Assembly: GCF_004116265.1 (NCBI RefSeq)
Contig: NZ_QOUX01000046.1
Coordinates: forward strand, 868,001-932,000
DNA length: 64,000 nucleotides
Direction: 5' to 3'
Source of the DNA: Anaerobacillus alkaliphilus
Lineage (GTDB): Bacteria; Bacillota; Bacilli; Bacillales; Anaerobacillaceae
The position numbers were made by a program, and so were the translations under genes. Below the pieces are notes generated by a model. It saw only the letters and a list, made by a program, of their open reading frames with translations. It searched no databases and was not told the origin of the DNA. Of the stretch, positions 19,155 to 27,570 are shown piece after piece. Position 1 is the first letter of the stretch. Each line of letters starts with the position of its first letter.

Positions 19155-19820
19155 TTAAAACCGACTATTTTCGAGGTGATTTTTTAATGCGGCAATGGCT
19201 AGCTCTACATTTCTAGCATTTAATGCTAGAAAGATTTTTTCATGTTCCATGATGGATTGTTCAGGGCGCCCTTCCCTAGACAAGGATTCCCGTAATGCAA
19301 CTTTACTATACTCTACAAGTGAAATCCAAATGTTAAGTAACAACCTATTTTGACAGGATTCAACAATTGTTTTATGAAATAAATAATCTTCTTCGACTGG
19401 AAAGTTACCATTTTCCCAGCTATGTTTTGATTGAGTAATTAGATTTTCTAGTTTTGAGAGTTGATTTTCATCAATTCGATCACAAGCAAGCCTCAACGCT
19501 TCGATTTCCACAATTTTTCTTGTTTCTGCCAAATCATTTCTTGCTTTTTTCTCTCTTAAAAAAAAGCTCGCTAGAATTTCTACTAAGCGGTGCCCACCGA
19601 TACTTTTAATAAAAGTTCCTTCACCACGACGAGTTTCAATCAAATCCAATAATTCAAGTGACCGAAGCGCCTCTCTAACCGAAGATCGGCCAACATTTAG
19701 ACGCTCGGATAGTTCTCTTTCAGACGGGAGCTTGTCTCCTGTACTAAGGTGGTCTTCTTGAATAATATGGTTTAGCTCTCGAATAATTTCAATATAAACC
19801 TTATCCTGTTGTGATGACAT
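19155..19820 (-). CDS. FadR-subfamily GntR transcriptional regulator
   Basis: This 221-residue regulator has an N-terminal GntR winged helix (LSTGDKLPSERELSERLNVG, then RSSVREALRSLELL) and a C-terminal all-helical FCD domain (about residues 85-215) that in relatives binds metal and small organic acids or acyl compounds. It lies between the malic enzyme gene and accD on the same strand. A perfect FadR-type palindrome in the malic enzyme promoter (21230-21244) is its likely operator, suggesting feedback control of a malic enzyme-regulator-accDA unit. The ligand is unknown: malate, pyruvate or acyl-CoA are reasonable guesses from context only. Confidence 0.88.
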   Translation of the reverse strand: MSSQQDKVYIEIIRELNHIIQEDHLSTGDKLPSERELSERLNVGRSSVREALRSLELLDLIETRRGEGTFIKSIGGHRLVEILASFFLREKKARNDLAETRKIVEIEALRLACDRIDENQLSKLENLITQSKHSWENGNFPVEEDYLFHKTIVESCQNRLLLNIWISLVEYSKVALRESLSREGRPEQSIMEHEKIFLALNARNVELAIAALKNHLENSRF

Positions 19821-19953
19821 AAAAATTTATCACCACCCTTTTTTATATTTATAGAGTTCAGAGACTAGAGTAATCCTTATCAGAATTGTTTTACCTATAT
19901 CCGCTATGCACTCTCTCCTCCGAACTCTTAGAAATGTAGACTGTCAAAAAAGA

Positions 19954-21186
19954 TTATTCAATAATTGCAAGTTTTTTTGTTTTTGCCTCTACATCGTCAG
20001 GATTTACTTTTCTTCTTGCAACTCCAGTTTCCATGGCAGCTTTCGCCACTGCTTTTGCTACCGCTGGAGCAACTCGTGGGTCAAATGGTGCAGGAATTAC
20101 GTAATCTGCATTTAGCTGATCCTCAGTTACTAAGCTGGCAATCGCTTCAACTGCAGCAATTTTCATTTCTTCATTAATATTTGTTGCATGAACATCTAGT
20201 GCTCCACGGAAAATACCTGGGAACGCAAGAACATTATTAATTTGATTTGGGAAATCAGAGCGACCTGTTCCAATCACACTAGCTCCTGCAGCTTTCGCAT
20301 CCTCAGGCATAATTTCAGGAACTGGATTTGCCATAGCAAAGATAATTGGGTCTGGATTCATACTCTCAACCATCTCTTTTGTCACAGCTCCTTCAACTGA
20401 AACTCCAACAAAAACATCTGTACCTTTGATTACTTCCGCTAACGTGCCTTGAACCTTGTCGCGATTTGTAACTTTTGCGATTTCATCTTTTACTGGGTTC
20501 ATCCCTACAGGACGGCCTTCGTATATAGCACCTTTTGTGTCACACAAGATAACATCCTTAACTCCCATACGTTGCATTAGTTTCACACAAGCAATACCAG
20601 CAGCTCCTGCACCATTTGCAACTACCTTCACTTCCGAAATGGACTTACCTGTAAGTTTCAAGGCATTTAATAAACCAGCGGCTGTAACAATCGCTGTTCC
20701 ATGCTGATCGTCATGAAAGATCGGAATGTTACATTCCTTTTTAAGACGTTCTTCAATAACAAAGCAATTAGGAGCAGCAATATCTTCAAGATTAACACCA
20801 CCAAATGTTGGCTCAAGAAGCTTAACTGTCTCAATAATTTTTTCAATGTCTGTTGTAGCTAAACAAATCGGAAATGCATCTACACCAGCAAACGATTTGA
20901 ATAATAGTGCCTTACCTTCCATAACAGGCAAGGCTGCTTCAGGTCCAATATTCCCTAAACCTAGTACCGCTGTTCCGTCTGAAACAACTGCAACCATATT
21001 GCCTTTCATTGTGTACTCATATACATTGCTAACATCATCAAATATTTCCTTACAAGGCTCTGCAACTCCTGGCGAATATGCCAAACTTAAATCATAAGCA
21101 TTACGTACTGGAATTTTAGATATTGTCTCTAACTTCCCCTTATTAATACGATGCATATGTAAAGCTTCTTCCCTTAATGTTGCCAT
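19954..21186 (-). CDS. ytsJ: Malic enzyme, YtsJ-type
   Basis: Malic enzyme decarboxylates malate to pyruvate with reduction of NADP or NAD. The 410-residue protein is the short bacterial type: catalytic Tyr in YDLSLAYSPGVAEPCKEI, Lys in VMEGKALLFKSFAGVDAFP, metal-binding NLEDIAAPNCFVIEERL and HDDQHGTAIV, and nucleotide loop VANGAGAAGIACVKLM. In B. subtilis YtsJ occupies this place and prefers NADP, supplying NADPH; the position before accDA fits a link to fatty acid synthesis. AAGG lies 5-8 bases before the ATG. Regulation by the adjacent FadR-type protein is inferred. Confidence 0.93.
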   Translation of the reverse strand: MATLREEALHMHRINKGKLETISKIPVRNAYDLSLAYSPGVAEPCKEIFDDVSNVYEYTMKGNMVAVVSDGTAVLGLGNIGPEAALPVMEGKALLFKSFAGVDAFPICLATTDIEKIIETVKLLEPTFGGVNLEDIAAPNCFVIEERLKKECNIPIFHDDQHGTAIVTAAGLLNALKLTGKSISEVKVVANGAGAAGIACVKLMQRMGVKDVILCDTKGAIYEGRPVGMNPVKDEIAKVTNRDKVQGTLAEVIKGTDVFVGVSVEGAVTKEMVESMNPDPIIFAMANPVPEIMPEDAKAAGASVIGTGRSDFPNQINNVLAFPGIFRGALDVHATNINEEMKIAAVEAIASLVTEDQLNADYVIPAPFDPRVAPAVAKAVAKAAMETGVARRKVNPDDVEAKTKKLAIIE

Positions 21187-21229
21187 AAAACCTTCACTCT
21201 CCCCTTACTAATTTAGAACCAGGTATTAA

Positions 21230-21244
21230 AGTGGTCAGACCACT
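21230..21244. promoter_or_regulatory. FadR/GntR-type operator
   Basis: AGTGGTCAGACCACT is a perfect 15-bp palindrome around a central base, with the TGGTCnGACCA core of FadR-type operators. It lies at about +6 to +20 of the inferred malic enzyme transcript, where a bound regulator would block transcription. Confidence 0.65.
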
Positions 21245-21255
21245 CTCCCTTATTC

Positions 21256-21283
21256 ATTATAACAGATGATGACATTCTGTACA
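21256..21283 (-). promoter_or_regulatory. Malic enzyme promoter
   Basis: TGTACA (21278-21283), 16 bases, TATAAT (21256-21261) on the minus strand. The inferred start near 21249 places the FadR-type palindrome directly downstream. Confidence 0.55.
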
Positions 21284-21288
21284 TACCC

Positions 21289-24200
21289 TTACGATTTTAG
21301 AACCACATTTCCTTTTCCAAGCATTTCATTAAGAGCTTCTATACATTGATTTGACGCTGTAATTCGAAATTCATCAGACAATTGAACTGTTTGCTTCCGC
21401 TCTTCATAATAAAGAATTACTTTACTATTGCCAGGAAACATTTTTAACGTACTTTTTAACTGAACAAGCTTAGTTTGGTTAGCATGATTTTGATCTATTT
21501 TTAAGTACAATATACCTTCCTTAATTTGACTCCTAGAAAGGTTTTTTACATCTAAAACCTTAGAGATAATTACTTGCGTTCGTTCGTTGGATACCTCTAG
21601 TTTTCCTTCTAAGAAAACTAACTGCCCAATCTTCATTAAAGCAAAGAATTCTCGGTATTGTTTTGGGAAGACGGTCAATTCTAGTTCACCACTCTCATCG
21701 CTAAACTTTAAGAATGCCATCTGTTCCCCTTTTTTGGTTTTAACGACTCGAATGGTCTCTAAAAGTCCAGCAAGACGTACAATTCCTTCGCCTTTGGCTA
21801 GAGCATCCGCAACCAAGATCCGATTATGAGAATTAGCAACTTCAGAATAGTCCTCAATTGGATGACTAGATAGATAAAAACCTAATGCCTCTTTTTCATA
21901 ATGAAGTTTTTCAGAATCTTTAAATGGTGGAACTTGTATTCCTTCAGGCACCTTAACTTCTTCATAAAAAAGTTGCGATTGTCTATCCTCTGTTTGTTGC
22001 CTCACCTGTTCTCCAAACTCTAAAGCATAATCCAACGTAGCTAAAAGACTTGCTCGATGTTGACCAAAATCATCAAAACTTCCAGCTGCTACTAGTGACT
22101 CCAAGGTTCTTCGATTTATATACCTTGTGCTCACTCTAGCACAAAAATTAAAGATATTTTTATAATATCCCCCTTTTTGACGTTCTCGAACAATCTCCTC
22201 AATTGCTCTAATACCGACATTTTTTATTGCAGCAAGACCAAATTCTATGTCATTTGAACTACCAATTATAAAACCTGCGCTACATTTATTAATAGAAGGC
22301 GTAAGAACAATGATACCCTTCTTCTTGGCATCAATAATATATTGGTTTATTTTTTCAGGTTGTCCAATCGCACTTGTTAATAGTGCAGTGAAAAAAGCGG
22401 AAGGATAGTTGGCTTTTAGATAAGCCAATTGATATGATATAACACTATAGGCAACCGAATGACTTCTGTTAAAACCATAATTAGCAAAACGGACAATCAA
22501 ATCGTAAACATCATTACTAATCTTCTGATCATAGCCCCGCTTTAAACATCCTTGTACAAATCTGTTTCTCTGTTCTTCCAATGTTTCTAATTTCTTCTTA
22601 CTAACTGCTCTCCTTAAGATATCAGCCTCACCGAGAGAAAAACCAGCTAATTTAGAAGCAATTTGCATAATTTGCTCTTGATAAATAATAACCCCATACG
22701 TTTTTTCTAATATCGGCTTTAAGTCTGGGTGAGTATAATTAACTTGGCGTTTATTATGTTTTCCCGCTATGAAAAGCGGAATGTTTTCCATTGGACCTGG
22801 CCTATACAAAGCGTTAACAGCCACAATATCTTCAAATTCAGTTGGTTTTAAATTAGATAGCACTCGTCTCATCCCCGGAGATTCTAGCTGAAAAACACCT
22901 GTTGTATCACCAACTCCTAATAATTGGAACGTATTTTGATCGTCAAAAGGGATACTTTCCAAGTTAATCTTTTTTCCTTCCATTTGATAGATATGAGAAA
23001 CAATTTCTTCTAGGAATGATAGGTTTCTTAAACCAAGAAAGTCCATCTTTAATAGACCTATCTCCTCTAAAATTGTCATAGGATATTGTGTTAACAAAAC
23101 TTCGTAATGGCCTTTTTGTACTGGCACCTTATCAGTTAAAGGGTCCTTACTTATGACGATACCCGCTGCATGAGTAGAAGCATGCCTAGGAATACCTTCA
23201 ACCCTTTTTGCTAAGTGGAACCAATCGGTTATTACATCACTCTCTTGAATAAGTTTCTGCAAGCTAGGTGTCTCTTTAACAGCCTCATCAATCGTCAAAT
23301 TTGGTCTTGAAGAAATCTGTTTAGCAACACTATCAATTTGCTTTAAAGGGATTCCAAGGACTTTCCCAATGTCTCTAAGTGCTGCCTTTGCTGCTAGTGT
23401 CCCAAATGTGATAATCTGCGCAACATGATTTTTACCATATTTTTGAAAAACATACTCGATAACTTCTTCCCGTCTTGTATCTGGGAAATCAATATCAATA
23501 TCTGGCATTGTTATACGTTCAGGGTTGAGGAAACGTTCAAAAAGCAAATCATATTTAATTGGATCTACATTGGTAATATGTAAGACATACGCAACTAATG
23601 ACCCTGCAGCAGAACCTCTTCCTGGTCCTGTAATCATCCCTTTTTCGTGTGCAAATTTCATAAAATCCCACACTATTAGAAAATAATCATTGAACTGCAT
23701 TTGATCTATAATTTTAAGTTCAAATAGTAAACGCTCTTGTATTTCATCTGTAAGTAGTTTATAACGTGTTAGTAGTCCTTCTTGGCACAACTTAAATAAA
23801 TATTCTTTTGAATTCACTCCTGCTGGCAGCGGAAACTTCGGTAAAGCATGTTCTCCAAAGTTCAATATTAGATTACACTTATCTGCAATTTTTTTTGTAT
23901 TTAGGAGCGCTTCAGGAATTTGAGAAAATAGTTGTTCCATTTCCTGTTTAGATTTTAAGTAGTACTCATTTGTATGGAATTCCGTTTTTATTTCCTCTAA
24001 TGTTGTACCTTGTTCTATCGCCAATAAGCACCTTTGCGCAAGCGCATCTTCTTTCCTTATATACACGACTTGGTTGGTAACTACCAAGTTCATTTGATAT
24101 TCTCTTGAGAGCTTTACGATTTTTAAATTTAATTCTTTTTCAGTGGCCATACCATGATCATGAATTCCGATGTAAAAGTCGTCTCCAAAATGCGTTTGAT

Positions 24201-24654
24201 ATTCTTTTATTGTTAGAAGTGCAAGCTCACTCTTACCTTCCAAAACTAGCTGTTGAATCTCACCTTTGGAGGGAGAACTGATTGCAATTAGGTCTTTACA
24301 ATATGAAAATAAATGATGTTTTTCAACTTGCTTCTTTTGGTTAGAACCAAGGACCTGAGAAATGCTAGATAGTTTCATTAAGTTTTGATATCCTACCTGT
24401 GATTTTGCTAGAAGGATGATCCATGTTTCGTCCTTATTTTTGGTTGTTATACATAGTTCAAGACCAATAATGGGTTTAATTCCCACCTGTTTACAAGCCT
24501 TATAAAAAGGAATTACTCCATACAGTACACTTTGGTCAGTGATAGCAATCTCAGAAAATTGCAATTCCTTCGCACGAGCTACAAGCGCCTCAATTTTCGC
24601 AGAACTTCTTAATAAGCTATATTCAGTATTGACATGAAGATGAACAAACTCCAC
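21289..24654 (-). CDS. dnaE: DNA polymerase III alpha subunit DnaE
   Basis: This is the second replicative polymerase of Firmicutes, which extends RNA primers before handing over to PolC. The 1121-residue protein has the N-terminal PHP domain (FVHLHVNTEYSLLRSS), the polymerase core with GPGRGSAAGSLVAYVL and catalytic aspartates in MPDIDIDFPDTRR, DMDF-type MDFLGLRNL, the helix-hairpin-helix/tau-interaction region and a C-terminal OB fold. There is no exonuclease insert, so it is DnaE rather than PolC. A GTG start at 24654, six bases after GGGGGGA, gives the family N-terminus; the longer open frame adds 17 unlikely residues. Confidence 0.96.
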   Translation of the reverse strand: MEFVHLHVNTEYSLLRSSAKIEALVARAKELQFSEIAITDQSVLYGVIPFYKACKQVGIKPIIGLELCITTKNKDETWIILLAKSQVGYQNLMKLSSISQVLGSNQKKQVEKHHLFSYCKDLIAISSPSKGEIQQLVLEGKSELALLTIKEYQTHFGDDFYIGIHDHGMATEKELNLKIVKLSREYQMNLVVTNQVVYIRKEDALAQRCLLAIEQGTTLEEIKTEFHTNEYYLKSKQEMEQLFSQIPEALLNTKKIADKCNLILNFGEHALPKFPLPAGVNSKEYLFKLCQEGLLTRYKLLTDEIQERLLFELKIIDQMQFNDYFLIVWDFMKFAHEKGMITGPGRGSAAGSLVAYVLHITNVDPIKYDLLFERFLNPERITMPDIDIDFPDTRREEVIEYVFQKYGKNHVAQIITFGTLAAKAALRDIGKVLGIPLKQIDSVAKQISSRPNLTIDEAVKETPSLQKLIQESDVITDWFHLAKRVEGIPRHASTHAAGIVISKDPLTDKVPVQKGHYEVLLTQYPMTILEEIGLLKMDFLGLRNLSFLEEIVSHIYQMEGKKINLESIPFDDQNTFQLLGVGDTTGVFQLESPGMRRVLSNLKPTEFEDIVAVNALYRPGPMENIPLFIAGKHNKRQVNYTHPDLKPILEKTYGVIIYQEQIMQIASKLAGFSLGEADILRRAVSKKKLETLEEQRNRFVQGCLKRGYDQKISNDVYDLIVRFANYGFNRSHSVAYSVISYQLAYLKANYPSAFFTALLTSAIGQPEKINQYIIDAKKKGIIVLTPSINKCSAGFIIGSSNDIEFGLAAIKNVGIRAIEEIVRERQKGGYYKNIFNFCARVSTRYINRRTLESLVAAGSFDDFGQHRASLLATLDYALEFGEQVRQQTEDRQSQLFYEEVKVPEGIQVPPFKDSEKLHYEKEALGFYLSSHPIEDYSEVANSHNRILVADALAKGEGIVRLAGLLETIRVVKTKKGEQMAFLKFSDESGELELTVFPKQYREFFALMKIGQLVFLEGKLEVSNERTQVIISKVLDVKNLSRSQIKEGILYLKIDQNHANQTKLVQLKSTLKMFPGNSKVILYYEERKQTVQLSDEFRITASNQCIEALNEMLGKGNVVLKS

Positions 24655-24749
24655 GTTCTTTCCCCCTTTTCGAATGGCAGATGCAAAAATTAGACCATTC
24701 AACATTCAATCAAAATCACTCGAAACAGAACGTACGATCTTTTTCTTTC

Positions 24750-24778
24750 ATTATATTACTACCAATAGTGAACTACAA
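24750..24778 (-). promoter_or_regulatory. Probable dnaE promoter
   Basis: TTGTAG (24773-24778), 17 bases, TATAAT (24750-24755) on the minus strand. This is the clearest signal in the 318-base dnaE-ytrH gap; the ytrH side shows only a weak sigma-E-like pattern near 24829-24857. Confidence 0.5.
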
Positions 24779-24972
24779 ATTAGAACTTTTATTTATATCA
24801 TGAAACCCATAAAAAAAACTCTTTACAAGTATATATAATAACTTTGTCCCATAAGTATTAGTAAAGATAATTAAGAATGAAAATTCCACTTTTTGAAAGG
24901 AACTTATCCCTATTAATTTTTTGATCAGATTTTCATTTTACATTCTACATTCAATAAAGGAGAGGCTTTCAG

Positions 24973-25299
24973 ATGGATAAAGAATTTATTGCAACACTGA
25001 TCATGGATTTTTTTGTCGCCTTTGGTGTGGTAATTGGAGGGGCGATTGTTGGTGGAATAGGTGCATTCTTAATCGGAAAGCCACCGTTGTCCACGATAAA
25101 TGATCTTGCAACTGGGTTAAAGATTTGGGCAATGGTAGCTGCCATTGGCGGTACCTTTGACGCCATCTACAGTATTGAAAGAGGAATTTATGATGGGTCA
25201 CATATAGATATTGCCAAAACATTGTTTATGATTTTCGCCGCTCTTTCAGGTGCTCATTCGGGGGGAGTACTGATTCAGTGGATCACTCAGGAGGCCTAA
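24973..25299 (+). CDS. ytrH: Sporulation membrane protein YtrH
   Basis: This 108-residue protein has three transmembrane segments (about residues 10-35, 50-68 and 80-100) and is very rich in Gly. It matches YtrH, which in B. subtilis is made in the mother cell under sigma-E and is needed for full spore quality. AAGGAGAGG lies 7-15 bases before the ATG. It is followed by ytrI after only three bases. Upstream, GTATATA-14-CATAAGTA near 24829 is a weak sigma-E-like promoter candidate. Confidence 0.88.
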   Translation: MDKEFIATLIMDFFVAFGVVIGGAIVGGIGAFLIGKPPLSTINDLATGLKIWAMVAAIGGTFDAIYSIERGIYDGSHIDIAKTLFMIFAALSGAHSGGVLIQWITQEA

Positions 25300-25302
25300 T
25301 GA

Positions 25303-25809
25303 ATGATGCGGATACCTCCTTACTATAAACAGGCTGGATGGCAACGCTTTTTTGCTGGGGTAATTATAGGTATGATTATCGGCTGGTTCTTTTTCATTTA
25401 TGAGTTTGGTGAAGTTCAAGAAAAGCTCGTTACAAAAATCAAAATGCAAGAGGCCACCATTAAAAACCAAAAAGATACAATTGAGATCTTAAGAAGTGAT
25501 AAAGATGAACTGAATAAAGAAAATCAGAAAAAGTTGACGGTCCAAGAAGTAAAGGTTTACTTCAAAAATGATAAAGCATTTAGACTGAGTGAACTTTCTA
25601 CTCATGACCTACGAAGTCAAATTGAAAAAGAACTATCTGCTGTTCTCAATAGAAATATTGAATCCGTAGCAGAGAGTAAAGATCTTTTATACCAATCAAT
25701 TGAAAATAAAGTATTTGAAGTCAATGACAAGAGATACCATGTTGTGGTTAGAGACTTTGTTTTGTATACAAAACTTCAAGTATTTGTAGAAATTCGCCTA
25801 GCTGATTAA
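25303..25809 (+). CDS. ytrI: Sporulation membrane protein YtrI
   Basis: This 168-residue protein has a short cytoplasmic N-terminus (MRIPPYYKQAGWQRFFAG, as in YtrI), one transmembrane helix at about residues 17-38, a coiled coil at about 45-85 (EKLVTKIKMQEATIKNQKDT) and a C-terminal globular part. It is translationally linked to ytrH: AGGAGG lies inside the ytrH end. Two adjacent ATGs are possible (25303 and 25306); the second gives the family N-terminus exactly. In B. subtilis YtrH and YtrI act in sporulation. Confidence 0.87.
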   Translation: MMRIPPYYKQAGWQRFFAGVIIGMIIGWFFFIYEFGEVQEKLVTKIKMQEATIKNQKDTIEILRSDKDELNKENQKKLTVQEVKVYFKNDKAFRLSELSTHDLRSQIEKELSAVLNRNIESVAESKDLLYQSIENKVFEVNDKRYHVVVRDFVLYTKLQVFVEIRLAD

Positions 25810-25929
25810 CTTTGTACGAATTGTGACAAAAAAGTTTTAAAAATTTTCGGATAAATCATCAAGACAAACACTTCTTTCCATAAATTGTTGTATACTAGAT
25901 ATGTAGAACAATAATAAGGAGGAGTTTCA

Positions 25930-26118
25930 ATGATTATTAGCCGAAAGAAATTAGCAAGGGTAAAAGTGGAACAAATTAAAGCTGGCTACTCTGCTTATAC
26001 CGAATCAAAAGAAGTGGCTTCTTATGTAAAAAAAGAGTTGGAACGCCTTGGAATAACTGTCTATGAAGATGTAACCTCCTCTGGTTTTTGGTTTATCCCA
26101 CAAAAAAAAGTAATGTAG
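25930..26118 (+). CDS. Small conserved hypothetical protein
   Basis: This is a 62-residue basic protein (MIISRKKLARVKVEQIKAGY start) without membrane segments. AAGGAGGAG lies 6-14 bases before the ATG, and a bidirectional terminator follows. It lies between ytrHI and nrnA, where B. subtilis has a comparably small gene; I do not recognise a domain with confidence. The ~60-residue alpha/beta-like pattern could be a small regulator or nucleic acid-binding protein, but nothing in the sequence proves this. Confidence 0.65.
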   Translation: MIISRKKLARVKVEQIKAGYSAYTESKEVASYVKKELERLGITVYEDVTSSGFWFIPQKKVM

Positions 26119-26133
26119 CTTTTTAGCTTACAT
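26103..26133. terminator. Bidirectional terminator
   Basis: AGTAATGTA and TACATTACT pair with A and T runs on both flanks. It serves the small gene on the plus strand and nrnA on the minus strand. Confidence 0.85.
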
Positions 26134-26144
26134 TACTTTTTTTC

Positions 26145-27089
26145 TTAACCTTCACGGCATATTTCGTGTAACCCAGCTAAAACTTCATCCGCTTGTTCCC
26201 AAGAAAAAACAGATGCTCCTGCTGCTAAGGGATGACCACCACCATTAAACCGTTGAGCTAAACCGTTAATAATTGGTTTTTTTGAACGCAACCTAACTCT
26301 AATTAATTGATCTGGCTCTTCCACAAAGAACACCCAAGCCTTTATTCCCTCTATATTCGCAAACGTGTTTACTAATCTTGATGCGTCACTAGGTGTCACT
26401 TTGTACTCTTGAAGAATTGATTGAGATAATTTTATTGCCCCTACCCCATTTTCATATTGTTCAAAGTTATTTAATATGTAGCCTTGAAGTCTAGCATCAT
26501 TTAAACTAATTCGTTCCATCGGTTCATAGATGTCAACCAAAGAGAAGGGTTGTTTTACTAACTCACTTGCATATTGGAATGTGCGTTCTGTTGTATTAGG
26601 ATAACGAAATCTTCCTGTATCACCAACTATTCCTGCAAATAAACATCTTGCAGCCTTCTCGGTCATTTCCATCCCTTTTAAATCATTCCATGTCTCAAAA
26701 AGCTCATAGATCATCTCACTTACAGAGCTTGCATTAGTATCTACCCAAATAATATCGCCATAAGGATCTTCGTTAGGATGATGGTCAATTTTAATTATTT
26801 TATCTCCTTTACTATACCTCTCATCACTAATTCGTTCTACATTAGCAGTGTCACAAATAACAATTAAGGCATCTTCAAATATATCATCTTGTAATTCGTC
26901 CATCTCAATGATGTATTGAAGTGAAGGTTCTTCATCACCTACGACATAAACTTCCTTCTTTGGGTAATGCTCTTTCAATAAGTATGCTAGACCCCCCTGG
27001 GAACCTAGAGCATCTGGATCTGGTCTGACGTGTCGGTGAATAATAATTTTTTGATACTTCTCTATCATTTCAATAATTTCGTGCTTCAT
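26145..27089 (-). CDS. nrnA: NrnA, nanoRNase and pAp phosphatase
   Basis: NrnA degrades 2-5 nt RNA and dephosphorylates 3'-phosphoadenosine 5'-phosphate, so it links RNA turnover with sulfur metabolism. The 313-residue protein has the DHH domain motifs (HRHVRPDPDALGSQ, VICDTANVERI, KIDHHPNEDPYG, GIVGDTGRFRYPNTTE) and the DHHA1 domain ending GGGHPLAAGAS. The ATG at 27089 has AAGGAGAAC before it; the longer frame adds eight unlikely residues. Length equals that of B. subtilis NrnA. Confidence 0.95.
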   Translation of the reverse strand: MKHEIIEMIEKYQKIIIHRHVRPDPDALGSQGGLAYLLKEHYPKKEVYVVGDEEPSLQYIIEMDELQDDIFEDALIVICDTANVERISDERYSKGDKIIKIDHHPNEDPYGDIIWVDTNASSVSEMIYELFETWNDLKGMEMTEKAARCLFAGIVGDTGRFRYPNTTERTFQYASELVKQPFSLVDIYEPMERISLNDARLQGYILNNFEQYENGVGAIKLSQSILQEYKVTPSDASRLVNTFANIEGIKAWVFFVEEPDQLIRVRLRSKKPIINGLAQRFNGGGHPLAAGASVFSWEQADEVLAGLHEICREG

Positions 27090-27184
27090 CCTGTTCTCCT
27101 TTTCTCCCAACAATTTTAATATTAGCTTTTCCTACATAATCAAGTTACAATATAACTATAAAAATTCTTTAAGAGGTGGATTCG

Positions 27185-27478
27185 TTGATTACTACTTTTT
27201 TAATTGTTGTCTCTGCAGTCTTCTATCTATTCTATAAAGTGAATTATTTCCGTTCAAAATCCCCTATCGAGAAGAAATGGATTGGAACAAAGGCAAATAT
27301 TGCTGTCGGTGTGTTTCTAGTCTCATTTGGAATAAATCAAATTATCCTAATAACACCTGTGGCACTTATTGTCGGGACGATATTTATTTTACTCGGTGCT
27401 GCTAATGTTATCTTTGGGTTTAAAGCATACAAGCATTATTCCCCATTAGTTCTAGAAGAAGCAAACGCTAAGAGCTAG
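27185..27478 (+). CDS. ytpI: YtpI-like membrane protein
   Basis: This is a small membrane protein of 97 residues with three transmembrane helices (about 1-18, 38-55 and 60-82) and a conserved loop KKWIGTKANIAVG between the first two. It matches YtpI, whose function is unknown. A TTG start at 27185, five bases after AGAGGTGG, is preferred to the upstream GTG that overlaps this ribosome binding site. It converges on ytoI and shares a terminator with it. Confidence 0.75.
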   Translation: MITTFLIVVSAVFYLFYKVNYFRSKSPIEKKWIGTKANIAVGVFLVSFGINQIILITPVALIVGTIFILLGAANVIFGFKAYKHYSPLVLEEANAKS

Positions 27479-27518
27479 ATTGCTTTAGAAGTATATAGTA
27501 AATAAAAGAAGCCATTTA

Positions 27519-27570
27519 AGAAAGAATGTTGCTTTAAAGGCACTCGCCCTTTACGCAACATTCTTTTTTA
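27519..27570. terminator. Bidirectional terminator between ytpI and ytoI
   Basis: AAAGAATGTTGC and GCAACATTCTTT pair over 12 bases around a 22-base loop, with T-runs on both strands. Confidence 0.85.

Noticed and set aside
19941-19975. Terminator between malic enzyme and the GntR gene
   Set aside because: Only a 5-bp stem (ATTAT-TGA-ATAAT) before CTTTTTT, overlapping the stop codon; too weak to split the unit.
24829-24857. Sigma-E-like promoter for ytrH (GTATATA-14-CATAAGTA)
   Set aside because: Spacing fits, but the -10 matches the consensus poorly; mentioned under ytrH, not called as a feature.
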